DNA of 64,000 bases from Nitrosomonas sp. (GTDB lineage Bacteria; Pseudomonadota; Gammaproteobacteria; Burkholderiales; Nitrosomonadaceae), in contig JADJLM010000006.1 in the NCBI GenBank assembly GCA_016710135.1, positions 30,242 through 94,241 on the forward strand, given 5' to 3'. Position numbers and translations under genes: made by a program. The notes beneath the pieces were generated by a model. That model worked only from the letters and a program-made list of their open reading frames with translations, was not told the DNA's origin and did no database searches. This document shows, in pieces, positions 38,574 to 47,708 of this stretch; within the stretch, counting starts at the first letter, position 1, and every line of letters begins with the position of its first letter.

Positions 38574-39611
38574 TTACGGTAATATTGGGACATGTTCTAT
38601 CCCTAATGTTTCAGGGAAGCCAAACATTAGATTCATATTCTGCACAGCTTGTCCTGCCGCTCCTTTAACTAAGTTATCAGTAACTGAAAGAACTACAACT
38701 GTTTGCCCGCCCTGCGGCCGATGAACTGCAATTCTACAATAGTTGGATCCCCGCACTGAACGAGTTTCTGGATGACTGCCCGCTGGTAGAACATCAACAA
38801 ACTGTTCATTTTTATATCGTTCTTCAAACAACATTTGCAGGTCAATTTTGGTCTTATTACTTGTTAATCTGGCGTATAGCGTAGCATGAATTCCGCGAAT
38901 CATCGGAGTCAAGTGTGGAACAAATGTTAATTCAATCGGCTTACCCGCTACATTGGACAAGCCTTGGCAAATTTCTGGTAGATGACGGTGACCCGGCACT
39001 CCGTAAGATTTAAAATTATCAGCTGCTTCCGAGAAGAGAGTATGTACCTCAGCTTTCCGACCAGCACCTGATACGCCTGACTTTGTATCTGCGATCAGTG
39101 AATTGGTGTCGACTACCTTGGCCTCAATCAGTGGTAAAAAACCTAATTGGACAGCCGTTGGATAGCAACCAGGATTTGCGATAATACGTGCTTTCTTTAT
39201 CTGTTTGCGATTGATTTCTGGTAATCCATATATCGCTTCAGACACAAGTTCTGGGCACGCATGCGTCATTCCATACCACCGCTCCCATTCAGAAATATCT
39301 TTTATCCTAAAATCTGCTGAAAGATCAATCACTCTAACACCCGCATCCAATAATTCTCGAGCCTGGCGCATAGCTATCCCATTAGGAGTAGCAAAAAATA
39401 CAATATCACATTTATCCAGTTTTGCCTTTTCTGGATCAACAAATTTTAGTGAAACATATTTTCTTAAACTCGGGAATAACTCATCGACAGCCAAACCCGC
39501 TTCTTGCCGAGAAGTAATTACTTTTAGGCTAACATTTGGATGCTGCGCCAAGATTCGCAGCAACTCAACTCCTGTATAACCGGTTCCACCAACGATCCCA
39601 ACTTTAATCAT
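38574..39611 (-). CDS. argC: N-acetyl-gamma-glutamyl-phosphate reductase
   Basis: ArgC reduces N-acetylglutamyl phosphate to the semialdehyde in arginine synthesis. The frame opens at 39686, but MIKVGIVGGTGYTG at 39611 is the true N-terminus with the NADPH-binding GxxGxxG, giving 345 residues; the longer start would run through a terminator. The active-site cysteine is in NPGCYPTAVQL (near residue 152), and HTLFSEAADNFKSYGVPGHRH holds catalytic histidines. Confidence 0.94.
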   Translation of the reverse strand: MIKVGIVGGTGYTGVELLRILAQHPNVSLKVITSRQEAGLAVDELFPSLRKYVSLKFVDPEKAKLDKCDIVFFATPNGIAMRQARELLDAGVRVIDLSADFRIKDISEWERWYGMTHACPELVSEAIYGLPEINRKQIKKARIIANPGCYPTAVQLGFLPLIEAKVVDTNSLIADTKSGVSGAGRKAEVHTLFSEAADNFKSYGVPGHRHLPEICQGLSNVAGKPIELTFVPHLTPMIRGIHATLYARLTSNKTKIDLQMLFEERYKNEQFVDVLPAGSHPETRSVRGSNYCRIAVHRPQGGQTVVVLSVTDNLVKGAAGQAVQNMNLMFGFPETLGIEHVPILP

Positions 39612-39645
39612 ATCGGATAATAAATAAAATAAATGTACAAAGCAA

Positions 39646-39670
39646 AAAGCCGCCTGAAAGGCGGCTTTAC
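39646..39670 (-). terminator. Terminator after rpsI
   Basis: AAAGCCGCC and GGCGGCTTT form a 9-bp stem with a TGAAA loop. Read on the minus strand it is followed by TTTTTGCTTTG, so it ends the rplM-rpsI transcript 18 nt after the rpsI stop. Confidence 0.9.
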
Positions 39671-39686
39671 TAAAATACAAATACAT

Positions 39687-40079
39687 TTAGCGTTTAGAGA
39701 ACTGCTTACGCCGCCTAGCCTTACGTAAACCAACTTTCTTACGCTCTACTTCGCGTGCATCTCTTGTTACAAAACCTGCCTTACTAAGAACTGGTTTCAA
39801 AGTTTCATCATAATCAATGAGTGCTCGTGTAATACCATGTCGAATTGCGCCCGCCTGACCAGACTCACCTCCACCATGAATATTAACCATTATATCAAAA
39901 TTAGCGGTATTTCCCGTTAACTCCAGAGGTTGTCGAACAATCATACGACCTGTTTCTCGAGAAAAATACTCGTCGATTGGTTTATCATTAACGACAAAAG
40001 CACCTTTACCCGGCCTTATAAACACTCGAGCGACTGAGCTCTTTCTCCGACCTGTTCCATAGTTATAATTGATCGCCAT
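39687..40079 (-). CDS. rpsI: 30S ribosomal protein S9
   Basis: The 130-residue protein begins MAINYNYGTGRRKSSVARVF and ends in the conserved basic tail RKARRRKQFSKR that reaches the ribosomal P site. FIRPGKGAF and GHGGGESGQAGAIRHGI-like NIHGGGESGQAGAIRHGIT are typical. It follows rplM by 3 nt. Confidence 0.98.
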   Translation of the reverse strand: MAINYNYGTGRRKSSVARVFIRPGKGAFVVNDKPIDEYFSRETGRMIVRQPLELTGNTANFDIMVNIHGGGESGQAGAIRHGITRALIDYDETLKPVLSKAGFVTRDAREVERKKVGLRKARRRKQFSKR

Positions 40080-40082
40080 AAG

Positions 40083-40517
40083 TTATGCCTTTATCTCTAA
40101 ATTTTGGGGTTGCTGTGCACTATGAGGATGCGTATCACCTGCATATATTTTTAGTTTCTTAAGCATAGCGTACCCTAGTGGACCCTTTGGCAGCATACCT
40201 TTTACTGCTTTCTCAAGTGGCCTAGCAGGAAAGCGGGCATGCATTTTCTTAAAATTGGTTTCGTAGAGTCCTCCTGGATAGCCGCTATGGCGATAATACT
40301 TCTTATCCTCTGCTTTATTTCCAGTTACTTTAATTTTATCGACATTGATAACAACGATGTAATCTCCAGTATCTACATGTGGAGTAAAAATGGGTTTATG
40401 TTTTCCACGCAAGCGGTGCGCAATTAATGTTGCCAGTCGCCCTAAAACTTTATCGGTTGCATCAATTAGAAACCAATCATGGTGAACTTCTAATGGTTTT
40501 GCTGAAAAGGTCTTCAC
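40083..40517 (-). CDS. rplM: 50S ribosomal protein L13
   Basis: The 144-residue protein shows the L13 blocks WFLIDATDKVLGRLAT, LRGKHKPIFTPHVDTGDY and MLPKGPLGYAMLKKLKIYAG. It is the first gene of the rplM-rpsI operon. In L13-S9 operons a leader can bind L13, but I see no clear structure in the short leader here. Confidence 0.98.
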   Translation of the reverse strand: MKTFSAKPLEVHHDWFLIDATDKVLGRLATLIAHRLRGKHKPIFTPHVDTGDYIVVINVDKIKVTGNKAEDKKYYRHSGYPGGLYETNFKKMHARFPARPLEKAVKGMLPKGPLGYAMLKKLKIYAGDTHPHSAQQPQNLEIKA

Positions 40518-40751
40518 TTAAGTATCTCTCACTTTACGATAATTTCTTAAATTAACATTCTAGATTCTATTCAACCCCAAAAATCATAAAATAGAATATT
40601 GCTGTTAACTTAATCTGAAATTCAAACCGATGATTTTACCCTACATTAGCTATATGTTACAACAACTACAATAAAACGATCGACTCAAAAATGATCCAAT
40701 AGCCTATTCATTATTTTGGTTTAATAAGCGTTAAAGCACCACAAAGCAAAC

Positions 40752-41099
40752 CTACTTTTTTAATAGTTGTAAAACTTGTGCGGGTGGTCTAGCCAGAATC
40801 GCTTTGTCACCCCTAACGACAATAGGCCGTTGAATTAAATCTGGATCTTCAGCCATTCGCTTTAATAATTCCTCATCAGTAGCTGATTGCAAGCCCTCGG
40901 CTGCTGGCTCATCTGATCGAAAAATTTCGCGCGCAGTCATATTGAGCTTTTGCAGCAACTCGCGCAACAAGTCCTCTGAAATAGGCTTTTCGTAATAATT
41001 AATACTCTGAAATTTTTCACCACTTTGAGTAAGTAGTTCAAGCGTAGCTCTACATTTACTGCAAGTTGGTTTCTGATAAATCGTTATGACCTCATCCAT
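40752..41099 (-). CDS. ArsC-family protein (glutaredoxin-type arsenate reductase-like)
   Basis: The ATG at 41099 is preferred to the frame start at 41129 because it begins the thioredoxin-like fold (MDEVITIYQKPTCSKC). The CxxC motif PTCSKC is at residues 11-16 and the ArsC/YffB pattern continues with NYYEKPISEDLLRELL, MAEDPDLIQRPIVV and ILARPP. The family includes arsenate reductases and uncharacterised reductases (YffB). No arsR or arsenite exporter is nearby, so an arsenic role is not supported. Confidence 0.75.
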   Translation of the reverse strand: MDEVITIYQKPTCSKCRATLELLTQSGEKFQSINYYEKPISEDLLRELLQKLNMTAREIFRSDEPAAEGLQSATDEELLKRMAEDPDLIQRPIVVRGDKAILARPPAQVLQLLKK

Positions 41100-41147
41100 T
41101 TCAAATATTAATCCTAAACACGAAGACACATAATAATAGATTGTTGG

Positions 41148-41663
41148 CTATTTAATACCACACTCTTTAGAGATAGCGCCATAAGCTGAAGATGATCCTT
41201 TTAATCCAAATGTGTCAGTCGTTGCCGTATCCTTGGCAGATATGCCCTTAATAATCAACGTGCTGCCGTTACGAATGGCATTTGTGATTTTGTTATCCGT
41301 ATCACTATCTTGAGCCCAAGCAGTCTCATTTTCTGTAAAAAGCTTAAAGTTTTGGTTACCGATATTAACTGTAACTTCACTTTCTTTCTTAAAAGGATAT
41401 CCAGCCATAAAACTAAAAACATTCTTACTACTTTCAGCAGGTCGATGCGTCAATAAAGCATATACACTACCGCGTTTTGTATAACTTCCTTCTTCTTTCT
41501 TAGGTTTACTCACCATATAACAAACTTTATTCTTGCCTTCCATGTAAACATAGGCCGTCCAATCATTAAATTCGCCTATAATTTTAGGATCAGCAGCATG
41601 ACTCAATCCATATGCTAAGCATAAAGCAATAAAAATGCTCCGTTTAAAAAGTATTTGTTTCAT
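41148..41663 (-). CDS. IalB-like exported protein
   Basis: The 171-residue protein has a signal peptide ending GLSHA and a body resembling the invasion-associated locus B family, which is best known in Alphaproteobacteria: DWTAYVYMEGKNKVCYMVSK, ALLTHRP, FSFMAGYPF, NFKLFTENETAW, STLIIKG and a C-terminal SSAYGAISKECGIK. Two cysteines probably form a disulfide. Function is unknown despite the name. Confidence 0.7.
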   Translation of the reverse strand: MKQILFKRSIFIALCLAYGLSHAADPKIIGEFNDWTAYVYMEGKNKVCYMVSKPKKEEGSYTKRGSVYALLTHRPAESSKNVFSFMAGYPFKKESEVTVNIGNQNFKLFTENETAWAQDSDTDNKITNAIRNGSTLIIKGISAKDTATTDTFGLKGSSSAYGAISKECGIK

Positions 41664-41705
41664 TTATCGATCCTTGGAATAGGGTTGTAACTGACTGTCT
41701 AGAAG

Positions 41706-41963
41706 TTATCTGCATCCTTCCATTTTGTAAATGAAATAGCCATCTTTATTAATAGCTGCAATCACATCATCCGGCGCTCCTTGGCTATGACAGAACCTAC
41801 ATTCTTTGCTCGAAACAACGGCATCCCCTTCACCAATCGAAGTTAACCACTGTTTTGCATACTCAATAGCTTTTTGATCATCTTTAGCTGAGGTAAATAC
41901 ATCAAAATGCATGGTATGGCCGTCCCTGGCTTTAACGTAAGTATCATAGACATGAATTTGCAT
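41706..41963 (-). CDS. DUF2024 family small protein
   Basis: The 85-residue protein starts MQIHVYDTYVKARDGHTMHF and contains ECRFCHSQGAP, with a C-terminal GYFIYKMEGC. This matches DUF2024, of unknown function. The CxxCH string is family-wide and there is no signal peptide, so cytochrome c attachment is not implied. Confidence 0.8.
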   Translation of the reverse strand: MQIHVYDTYVKARDGHTMHFDVFTSAKDDQKAIEYAKQWLTSIGEGDAVVSSKECRFCHSQGAPDDVIAAINKDGYFIYKMEGCR

Positions 41964-42034
41964 AAATCTATCCTTTAAAAAATTAATAAGTAAATAAACT
42001 TACTACTAAAATTGATCGAATCCAATAGGCTTAA

Positions 42035-42715
42035 TTATGCCACTTTTCTTCTTGCTACCATAACTCCATCGCGAGTTGGATTAATAAACGCATCGAATTC
42101 AGGATCGTCAAAAATCATTTGATTATGTTCCAGAATTGCTTGAGTCCACTCATCAATATTATTTCTTGCAATGACCTTTCCATGCCAGAGCACATTGTCT
42201 GCAATATATAAACCACCCGGCTTAATTTTCTCTTTCGCCAATTTCCAGACCGATGGATATTCATTTTTATCTACATCGTTATAACAAATATCAAAGAAAC
42301 CTTCGGTTTGAGAAAAAATCTCCTGCGCATGCCCGATACAAAAAGTTATTCTCCTCCATAAATCAACGGATGATAGAAAGCCTTCTGCTTGCTCCTTATT
42401 GGCAAGTTTGCTGTCTGAGCAAATTACCTGTCCATTTGATCCAACAGCGCGCGCAAACCAATAAGCAGAATAGCCGTAGCCGCTCCCAAACTCAAAAACA
42501 CGCTTTGCATTAACCATCTTAGCCAAAACTTCTAGTGACATACCGACTAAACGACCTACAATGGGAAAATTTTTTTGTTTTGCCAAAGCCTCCATCTCAA
42601 CTAACACATGTTGTGATTTATTCTCTATCAATTCCTGCATATAGCGCTCTATAGCTGGGTTAACCGGAATCAAATCAACAAAATGTTCGTTCTGTGATGG
42701 TTCTAATCTTTTCAT
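42035..42715 (-). CDS. O-methyltransferase family 3 protein
   Basis: The 226-residue protein has the SAM-binding motif VFEFGSGYGYSAYWFA (near residues 71-86), an acidic residue at VICSDS, and the metal-dependent catechol-type motif FDICYNDVDKNEYP with GGLYIADNVLWHGKV. It belongs with CCoAMT-like Methyltransf_3 enzymes. The substrate is unknown; it precedes the glycan gene group in position but is not obviously part of it. Confidence 0.75.
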   Translation of the reverse strand: MKRLEPSQNEHFVDLIPVNPAIERYMQELIENKSQHVLVEMEALAKQKNFPIVGRLVGMSLEVLAKMVNAKRVFEFGSGYGYSAYWFARAVGSNGQVICSDSKLANKEQAEGFLSSVDLWRRITFCIGHAQEIFSQTEGFFDICYNDVDKNEYPSVWKLAKEKIKPGGLYIADNVLWHGKVIARNNIDEWTQAILEHNQMIFDDPEFDAFINPTRDGVMVARRKVA

Positions 42716-42779
42716 GATAGGATCTCTTATATAGCGCAGATCACGCTAGCGTAATAAAGGTTGTCATTTCTTCTTCAAT

Positions 42780-44017
42780 TCAATTGTCCATTTTTGAGCG
42801 TTGCCAACATATCAGCAATGCTGTCATTACCAGCAGTATCGGAGGCACTCTATTATAGAGAAGAAAAGTATCCGTCATCCCAGCCAGTACTATATAACTA
42901 ACAAACGCAATTCCTAGATTGGATAATTGATTTTCTTTAAATAGTTTGAACCAAGAAAACATTAAAAAAGCCAACGCCATGATGCCCAATCCACCCAAGT
43001 GCATTCCAATCTCAATCCAATCATTATGATAATGCGAAGTTTTTTGAAATGCTGGCAAATTACGATAAATACCATCTTTATACGTTTGAGCCTCTTTCTC
43101 AAAATAGACTTCCGGGTTACCGGTACCATGGCCTATCCAAGGCTGCTTTTGTATGCCATTCAAACCAATATCCCATATTGCTAATCGATAGCCCAAGCTA
43201 GTTTCATAATTGCCTAGCTTAATCGCAGCCCAATCATGACTTACGAGACTCAAGCGTTCCTGCATCACCGGATTTGTAGCCATAAGCAGCAACGTTAGGC
43301 CTACAAATGAAGAAATTCCTATTAACCTCACTTTTCTTTTGCTCTGATTCATAAAAAAGATCAGAATAATTGCAGCTATCAAGGTCGCAAATAAGACGGT
43401 TCTTGCTCCTGATTAAACTGTAGCAGCAGCAACAAAGCAGAGACGAACCACCACATCATATTTTGTAATGTCGTTTGGCTCACTTGCGCTAAAAAAATTG
43501 TAGTGACTACACCGATACCTAATATCGCTGAGAAGCTAAGATAGGAAATATCTAAAACAGGAACACCAATTAACCCTTGCACAAAATACTGATAGGCACC
43601 CGTTAATACCACACTACAATAGATAATTAAGAACGTATTAGAAACCCATGAAACGCGCATTTTGTCTTTACTTAGCAGCGCAAAAAAAGGAATAAAAGTT
43701 AAAAGAATAAAATATTTCTTCCACTTATTCTGATTGGTTTCAATGTAATCGCCCCATAATAGCCCGATGGCTACAATACTACAAAAAACTAATATTCCTT
43801 GGGTCAAGGGTTCTCTTATCAATTGTTTGAGATTTCTCAACCCACCATCGAGTATCCATGCTCCTGACAATAAGAAAAAAGCATAAAAGAATGACCATTT
43901 CTGCCAGAGCGCAAAGCAAAAGAAAATCAAGGAGAAGCGAATAAATCGCTCCCGCCATTCCACCCCGATCATATGTTCACTCAACAAATGAGTGATACTA
44001 ATTTGTTTTTCATTCAT
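42780..44017 (-). CDS. O-antigen ligase (WaaL/Wzy_C)-like polytopic membrane protein; frameshifted
   Basis: The first frame (44017-43379) has about six membrane segments; the second (43382-42780) carries the large periplasmic loop with the Wzy_C-type pattern YRLAIWDIGLNGI, IGHGTGNPEVYF and HYHNDWIEIGMHLGGLG, then more membrane segments. The two overlap by 4 nt and join near 43400 with a one-base correction (NQ-x-RTVLFATLIAAI). Proteins of this family ligate O-antigen to lipid A core or polymerise glycans. It is part of the minus-strand glycan group ending here. Confidence 0.75.
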
Positions 44018-44077
44018 TAAGGTATCCCATCATCTTACGATAGCTAGGACTCAAATAAAATTTAGATACGCGCAGAA

Positions 44078-45343
44078 TTATTTTGAGGCCAATGCTTCAA
44101 GCAGCTCAACATAGTGACGTAAACCATCCTTCCTAGGGGATTCCAACATTTCTGTAATGAATTTCTGCCGATTCTCCTCGATGTAATAGTTTTCACAACC
44201 ATTCTGAAGAAACTGACAGACTCTTTCGTAAACATCATCACGACAGCGCAATTCAGTCTCCGGCATATACTGAGCAGCCGCTGAGCGTCCAGCGTGAAGA
44301 TAATCCGCAGCAAGCAGCGGCTTTTTCGCTCTTATCGCTTCATAAGCGATCGAAGTAGCCAGATCGATCACAACATCCGCCCAATGAATTAAATGGATTG
44401 AATGAACATCGAATTCGATAATCTTGACATTCCTTAAACCCTGAATTGCGGCACTTTTAGTGAAGGATTGCTTCCATCCTCCCCGTGTGTGAGGTTTAAT
44501 CGCCAATTCAATCTCCTCAAAAGTTGACAACATTTGAACAACTTCACTTAATTCTTCCCAAAATGTCGTGAAATTAGCTTTTCTGAGGAATAACACAATT
44601 TTTAGCCGACCTTTGGAAGGTTGCAATGGAGATTCTGGTAATAATGACTTAAGTTTTGTTAGCCATTCTTCACAATAGCGAGGTGACCCTAGCACCACTA
44701 GCTTTCGATCATCTAGAAACGGACGAAAGCGTATTGCACATAACGCATTTGGCACGACCACTCGATCAAACATTCCAGCAGCAGAAAACGATGTATCAGG
44801 TTTAAGCACCCACTCCCCATGACGAATCAACTGACTTGCGTGTGGACTATCCCCGTGGGGCAGTGAAACCACACCCAGACCCTGGTTTCGTGCCAGGTTG
44901 ACGAATACATCAACCCATTCAACAGCTGTCTCAGAATTACGTTCGATCCAGTCAAATACAACAACCCCATTATTTAAATCAGTAAAGCTACGCTTTAACA
45001 AATAACGTGATATTTTTTCCCAAACTTTTTTTCGCTTCTCTTGGCGATGAGCCGCAGTCAAAAGCGTTACCAAAGGCCGAAAAAAAGAACGGTACGAGCT
45101 TCTGACAAGGAGCAGTGTTTGTAATCGCCACATGAAAAAATCAAAACCTGGCAACAAATCTCGAAGATGTGCTAGTCGAACTCCCTGTAAACTTTTTAGA
45201 TATTCAATTCGATAATCACCATCAAAGCGCTTCTTACTAATCATTACGACGTCACAAATATGACCCGTCTCGATCCATTTTGCTATGACAGGCGTCATGT
45301 GATCGATATCGTTGTAATGCCTAAGAAAAAAGAGTGCTTTCAC
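44078..45343 (-). CDS. Glycosyltransferase-like protein (GT-B type), paralogue 1
   Basis: The protein, about 421 residues from the GTG at 45343, begins KALFFLRHYNDIDHMTPVIA and ends in a GT-B-like C-terminal domain with SPRYCEEWL, KIVLFLRKANFTTFWEEL, IKPHTRGGWKQS and DVVIDLATSIAYEAIRAKKP. The H-x-G-x-S-P-H motif (SLPHGDSPHASQL) and the ADYLHAGRSA string are shared with the second copy. It resembles CDP-glycerol transferase or capsule-synthase-like families in layout. The exact donor is unknown; a CMP-keto-sugar donor is an inference from the kdsB gene next door. Start chosen by alignment to the paralogue. Confidence 0.6.
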   Translation of the reverse strand: MKALFFLRHYNDIDHMTPVIAKWIETGHICDVVMISKKRFDGDYRIEYLKSLQGVRLAHLRDLLPGFDFFMWRLQTLLLVRSSYRSFFRPLVTLLTAAHRQEKRKKVWEKISRYLLKRSFTDLNNGVVVFDWIERNSETAVEWVDVFVNLARNQGLGVVSLPHGDSPHASQLIRHGEWVLKPDTSFSAAGMFDRVVVPNALCAIRFRPFLDDRKLVVLGSPRYCEEWLTKLKSLLPESPLQPSKGRLKIVLFLRKANFTTFWEELSEVVQMLSTFEEIELAIKPHTRGGWKQSFTKSAAIQGLRNVKIIEFDVHSIHLIHWADVVIDLATSIAYEAIRAKKPLLAADYLHAGRSAAAQYMPETELRCRDDVYERVCQFLQNGCENYYIEENRQKFITEMLESPRKDGLRHYVELLEALASK

Positions 45344-45375
45344 AAACAATCAGCAATAACAGATAAAGCGAAATA

Positions 45376-46142
45376 TCATGCCGTGCTGGTTCTCTCAAAA
45401 ATAAAACAAGTTTCTCCCCAATTGCGAGTGGATCGGTGTTTCAATTCAAGCCCAGCTTGCTTCATGATAGCGATTGCTTCTTGCTGCTCGATCGGGGTAC
45501 CCAGCTCGACAATGACAGATTTAAGATTTGGGTGCTTAAGCACCTTAGAGGCTGATCTAAGAATAGAAATTTCGATGCCATCTACATCGATTTTCATATA
45601 GTGGGGATAAGGAAAATTCCATTTCTCGCATAAATCATCAAACGTGACTCAAAACATTCCTTGAATATGGGAAGTTGGCACCTTCATAGCAGATTGCGAT
45701 TCTTCACCGAATTGAGAACGATTGCCGCCAGGAATAAACTTTGGCACGTACAATTTATCAAATTTGCTTTCACCCGATATGGCAACACAGTAGGCCGTTA
45801 TGGAGTCTTTAAGCTGATTAAGATAAATATTCTTATTCAGTGCGTAATAATTATTTGATTGGGGCTCAAAAGCATAAATTTCTACTTTTGCCCATATTTC
45901 TTAGCTGGATAAAGCGAGAATTGCCCAATATTTGCACCGATATCAAAATAACAAGTTCCTGGTTCAAAACCATCCAACCAATCGAGTGTATCGGGTTCTT
46001 TGATCGAATAATTTTTGGCGCGCCCCAAGACTCGCCAATGATCTACAGAAATCACGAGCGGCTGATTTCTCACAGTGACATTCGTTTGCCCTCCCTTGAG
46101 CATATAAGCCATTACAACGAGTTTCTTTAAAAAATCAAGCAT
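45376..46142 (-). pseudogene. FkbM-family methyltransferase, disrupted
   Basis: The N-terminal frame (46142-45882) has FDIGANIGQFSLYPAKKYGQ, the SAM motif of FkbM methyltransferases. An A4 run near 45886-45889 appears to have lost a base; adding one gives QKVEIYAFEPQSNNYY. The reading continues to an in-frame TGA at 45649-45651 (GMF-stop-VTFDDLC) and then MKIDVDGIEISILRSA to 45376. FkbM proteins methylate sugar hydroxyls. It lies between the two glycosyltransferase paralogues, so it probably decorated the same glycan. Confidence 0.75.
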
Positions 46143-46176
46143 AAAACTCCTGAATGAAATCGGGGTATAACTGCCA

Positions 46177-47457
46177 TTATTGTTTTTTCTCGTTCAGTTT
46201 TGCTGTCGATTCGAGTAGCGCAATATAGTGTGCCAATACATCCTTTCCCCCAACGTCTAGCATTTGATCTAAAAAATGTTGGCGATGGCTTTCGATATAA
46301 AAATTCTCAGTTCCTTCGGTAAGAAATCGCTGAATTTTTTCATAAACATCATCTCGGCAACGCAATTCCGTTTCTGGCATATAAACTGCGATAGCAGAAC
46401 GCCCCGCATGCAAATAATCAGCAGCGAGAACTGGTTTTTTGAGTCGTACTGCCTCGAATACCACGGAGGTCGCTAAATCGATACAAACGTCTGCCCAATT
46501 CATCAGTTGGATAGAATGCATCTGATCATCCGCTATTTTGACATTGGCTAACTGTTTTATCGGCTTACTTCGGGTGAGTGACTGCTTCCAACCGCTGCGA
46601 GTATGAGGCTTGATAATTAATTCTACGTTAGGAAATGTTGCTAGCAAATGAACCACCTCACTTACTTCTTCCCAGAACGTCGTAAAATTGGCTTTCCTCA
46701 GAAACATCACAATCTTAAGTTTACGCTCCGAATGTTCCAGCGACGAAGGAGGCATCAATTGACTCAATTTGTCAAGCCATTCCTCACAATAACGCGGAGA
46801 ACCCAAGACTGCAATCGCTTGTTTCGGTAAAAATGGCTCAAATCGTTTTGCGCATAACTCATTGGGTACAGCGAGTCGGTCGAAAATTCTGGCTGTAGAA
46901 AACACGAGGTCAGGACCCACTTTCCACTCACCTCTCCGGATAAGCTGGTTTGCATGGGGACTATCACCATGGGGCAATGAAACAGTACCCAGCCCCCTTG
47001 CACGTGCCATGCCAATCACTGTCTCGACCCATTCGACTGCAATCACAGAATTTCTTTCTATCCAGTCAAAAGCAACGATGCCTTGCTTTGTTTGATCAAA
47101 GCATCGTGATAATAAATTATTTGTAGTTTCTTTCCACAATGGAAGTCTTCGGTCCGCATCATAAAGCCTTGCAAGGTAAGCGATAAAAGACCCTATAAAC
47201 AAGCGACGCAAATTACCGGTTAACAACAACATCTGCAAACGCCACTTCAAAAATAGCCAAGCCGAAAAAATCTCGCGAATATGATTAACTCTAGTCCCCG
47301 GCAGCTTACTAAGATAGTCAATCCGAAAATCTTTCCGAAAACGGCTTGCGCCTATCAGCACTACATCGCAGCTGTGTCCACATTCAACCCATTTAGCGAT
47401 AATCGGTGTAATGTGGTCAATATCATTATAATGACGAAGAAAAAAGAGCGCTTTCAT
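46177..47457 (-). CDS. Glycosyltransferase-like protein (GT-B type), paralogue 2
   Basis: The ATG at 47457 (MKALFFLRHYNDIDHITPII) is chosen because it matches the start of the paralogue; the frame opens 24 codons earlier. The 426-residue protein is similar to paralogue 1 over its whole length (I judge over half the residues identical by eye, not computed). Shared blocks include FDWIERNS, SLPHGDSPHA, GSPRYCEEWL, RKANFTTFWEE, IKPHTR and ADYLHAGRSA. The gene ends 35 nt before the fkbM-like gene and points away from the kdsB cassette, with a 250-bp divergent gap. Confidence 0.6.
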   Translation of the reverse strand: MKALFFLRHYNDIDHITPIIAKWVECGHSCDVVLIGASRFRKDFRIDYLSKLPGTRVNHIREIFSAWLFLKWRLQMLLLTGNLRRLFIGSFIAYLARLYDADRRLPLWKETTNNLLSRCFDQTKQGIVAFDWIERNSVIAVEWVETVIGMARARGLGTVSLPHGDSPHANQLIRRGEWKVGPDLVFSTARIFDRLAVPNELCAKRFEPFLPKQAIAVLGSPRYCEEWLDKLSQLMPPSSLEHSERKLKIVMFLRKANFTTFWEEVSEVVHLLATFPNVELIIKPHTRSGWKQSLTRSKPIKQLANVKIADDQMHSIQLMNWADVCIDLATSVVFEAVRLKKPVLAADYLHAGRSAIAVYMPETELRCRDDVYEKIQRFLTEGTENFYIESHRQHFLDQMLDVGGKDVLAHYIALLESTAKLNEKKQ

Positions 47458-47708
47458 ACCTATGTTATGATTGTATTGGATGCTTAAAGCGTAGGAAAGA
47501 AGTTTAAAACTAGTAGCTGCGATAACCAAAATAATTAATTTGTAATTTTACACGCGCGCGATTTTATTTACCAAAAAACATAATCAATTTGCAGATTATC
47601 AGCTGTAAAAACGTACGCGTATAAACTTCCTTATAGAATACAGCTCATCGACTTCAAACGCTCTTTCCTGTTATTGTTAATAACTTAATCATGAAAATTT
47701 ATTGACCG

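Noticed and set aside
40752..41099. Arsenic resistance locus
   Set aside because: Only the ArsC-family protein is present; no arsR, arsB or acr3 gene is nearby, and the family includes non-arsenate enzymes.
41706..41963. CxxCH cytochrome c in the DUF2024 protein
   Set aside because: ECRFCH is a DUF2024 family feature and there is no signal peptide, so heme attachment is unlikely.
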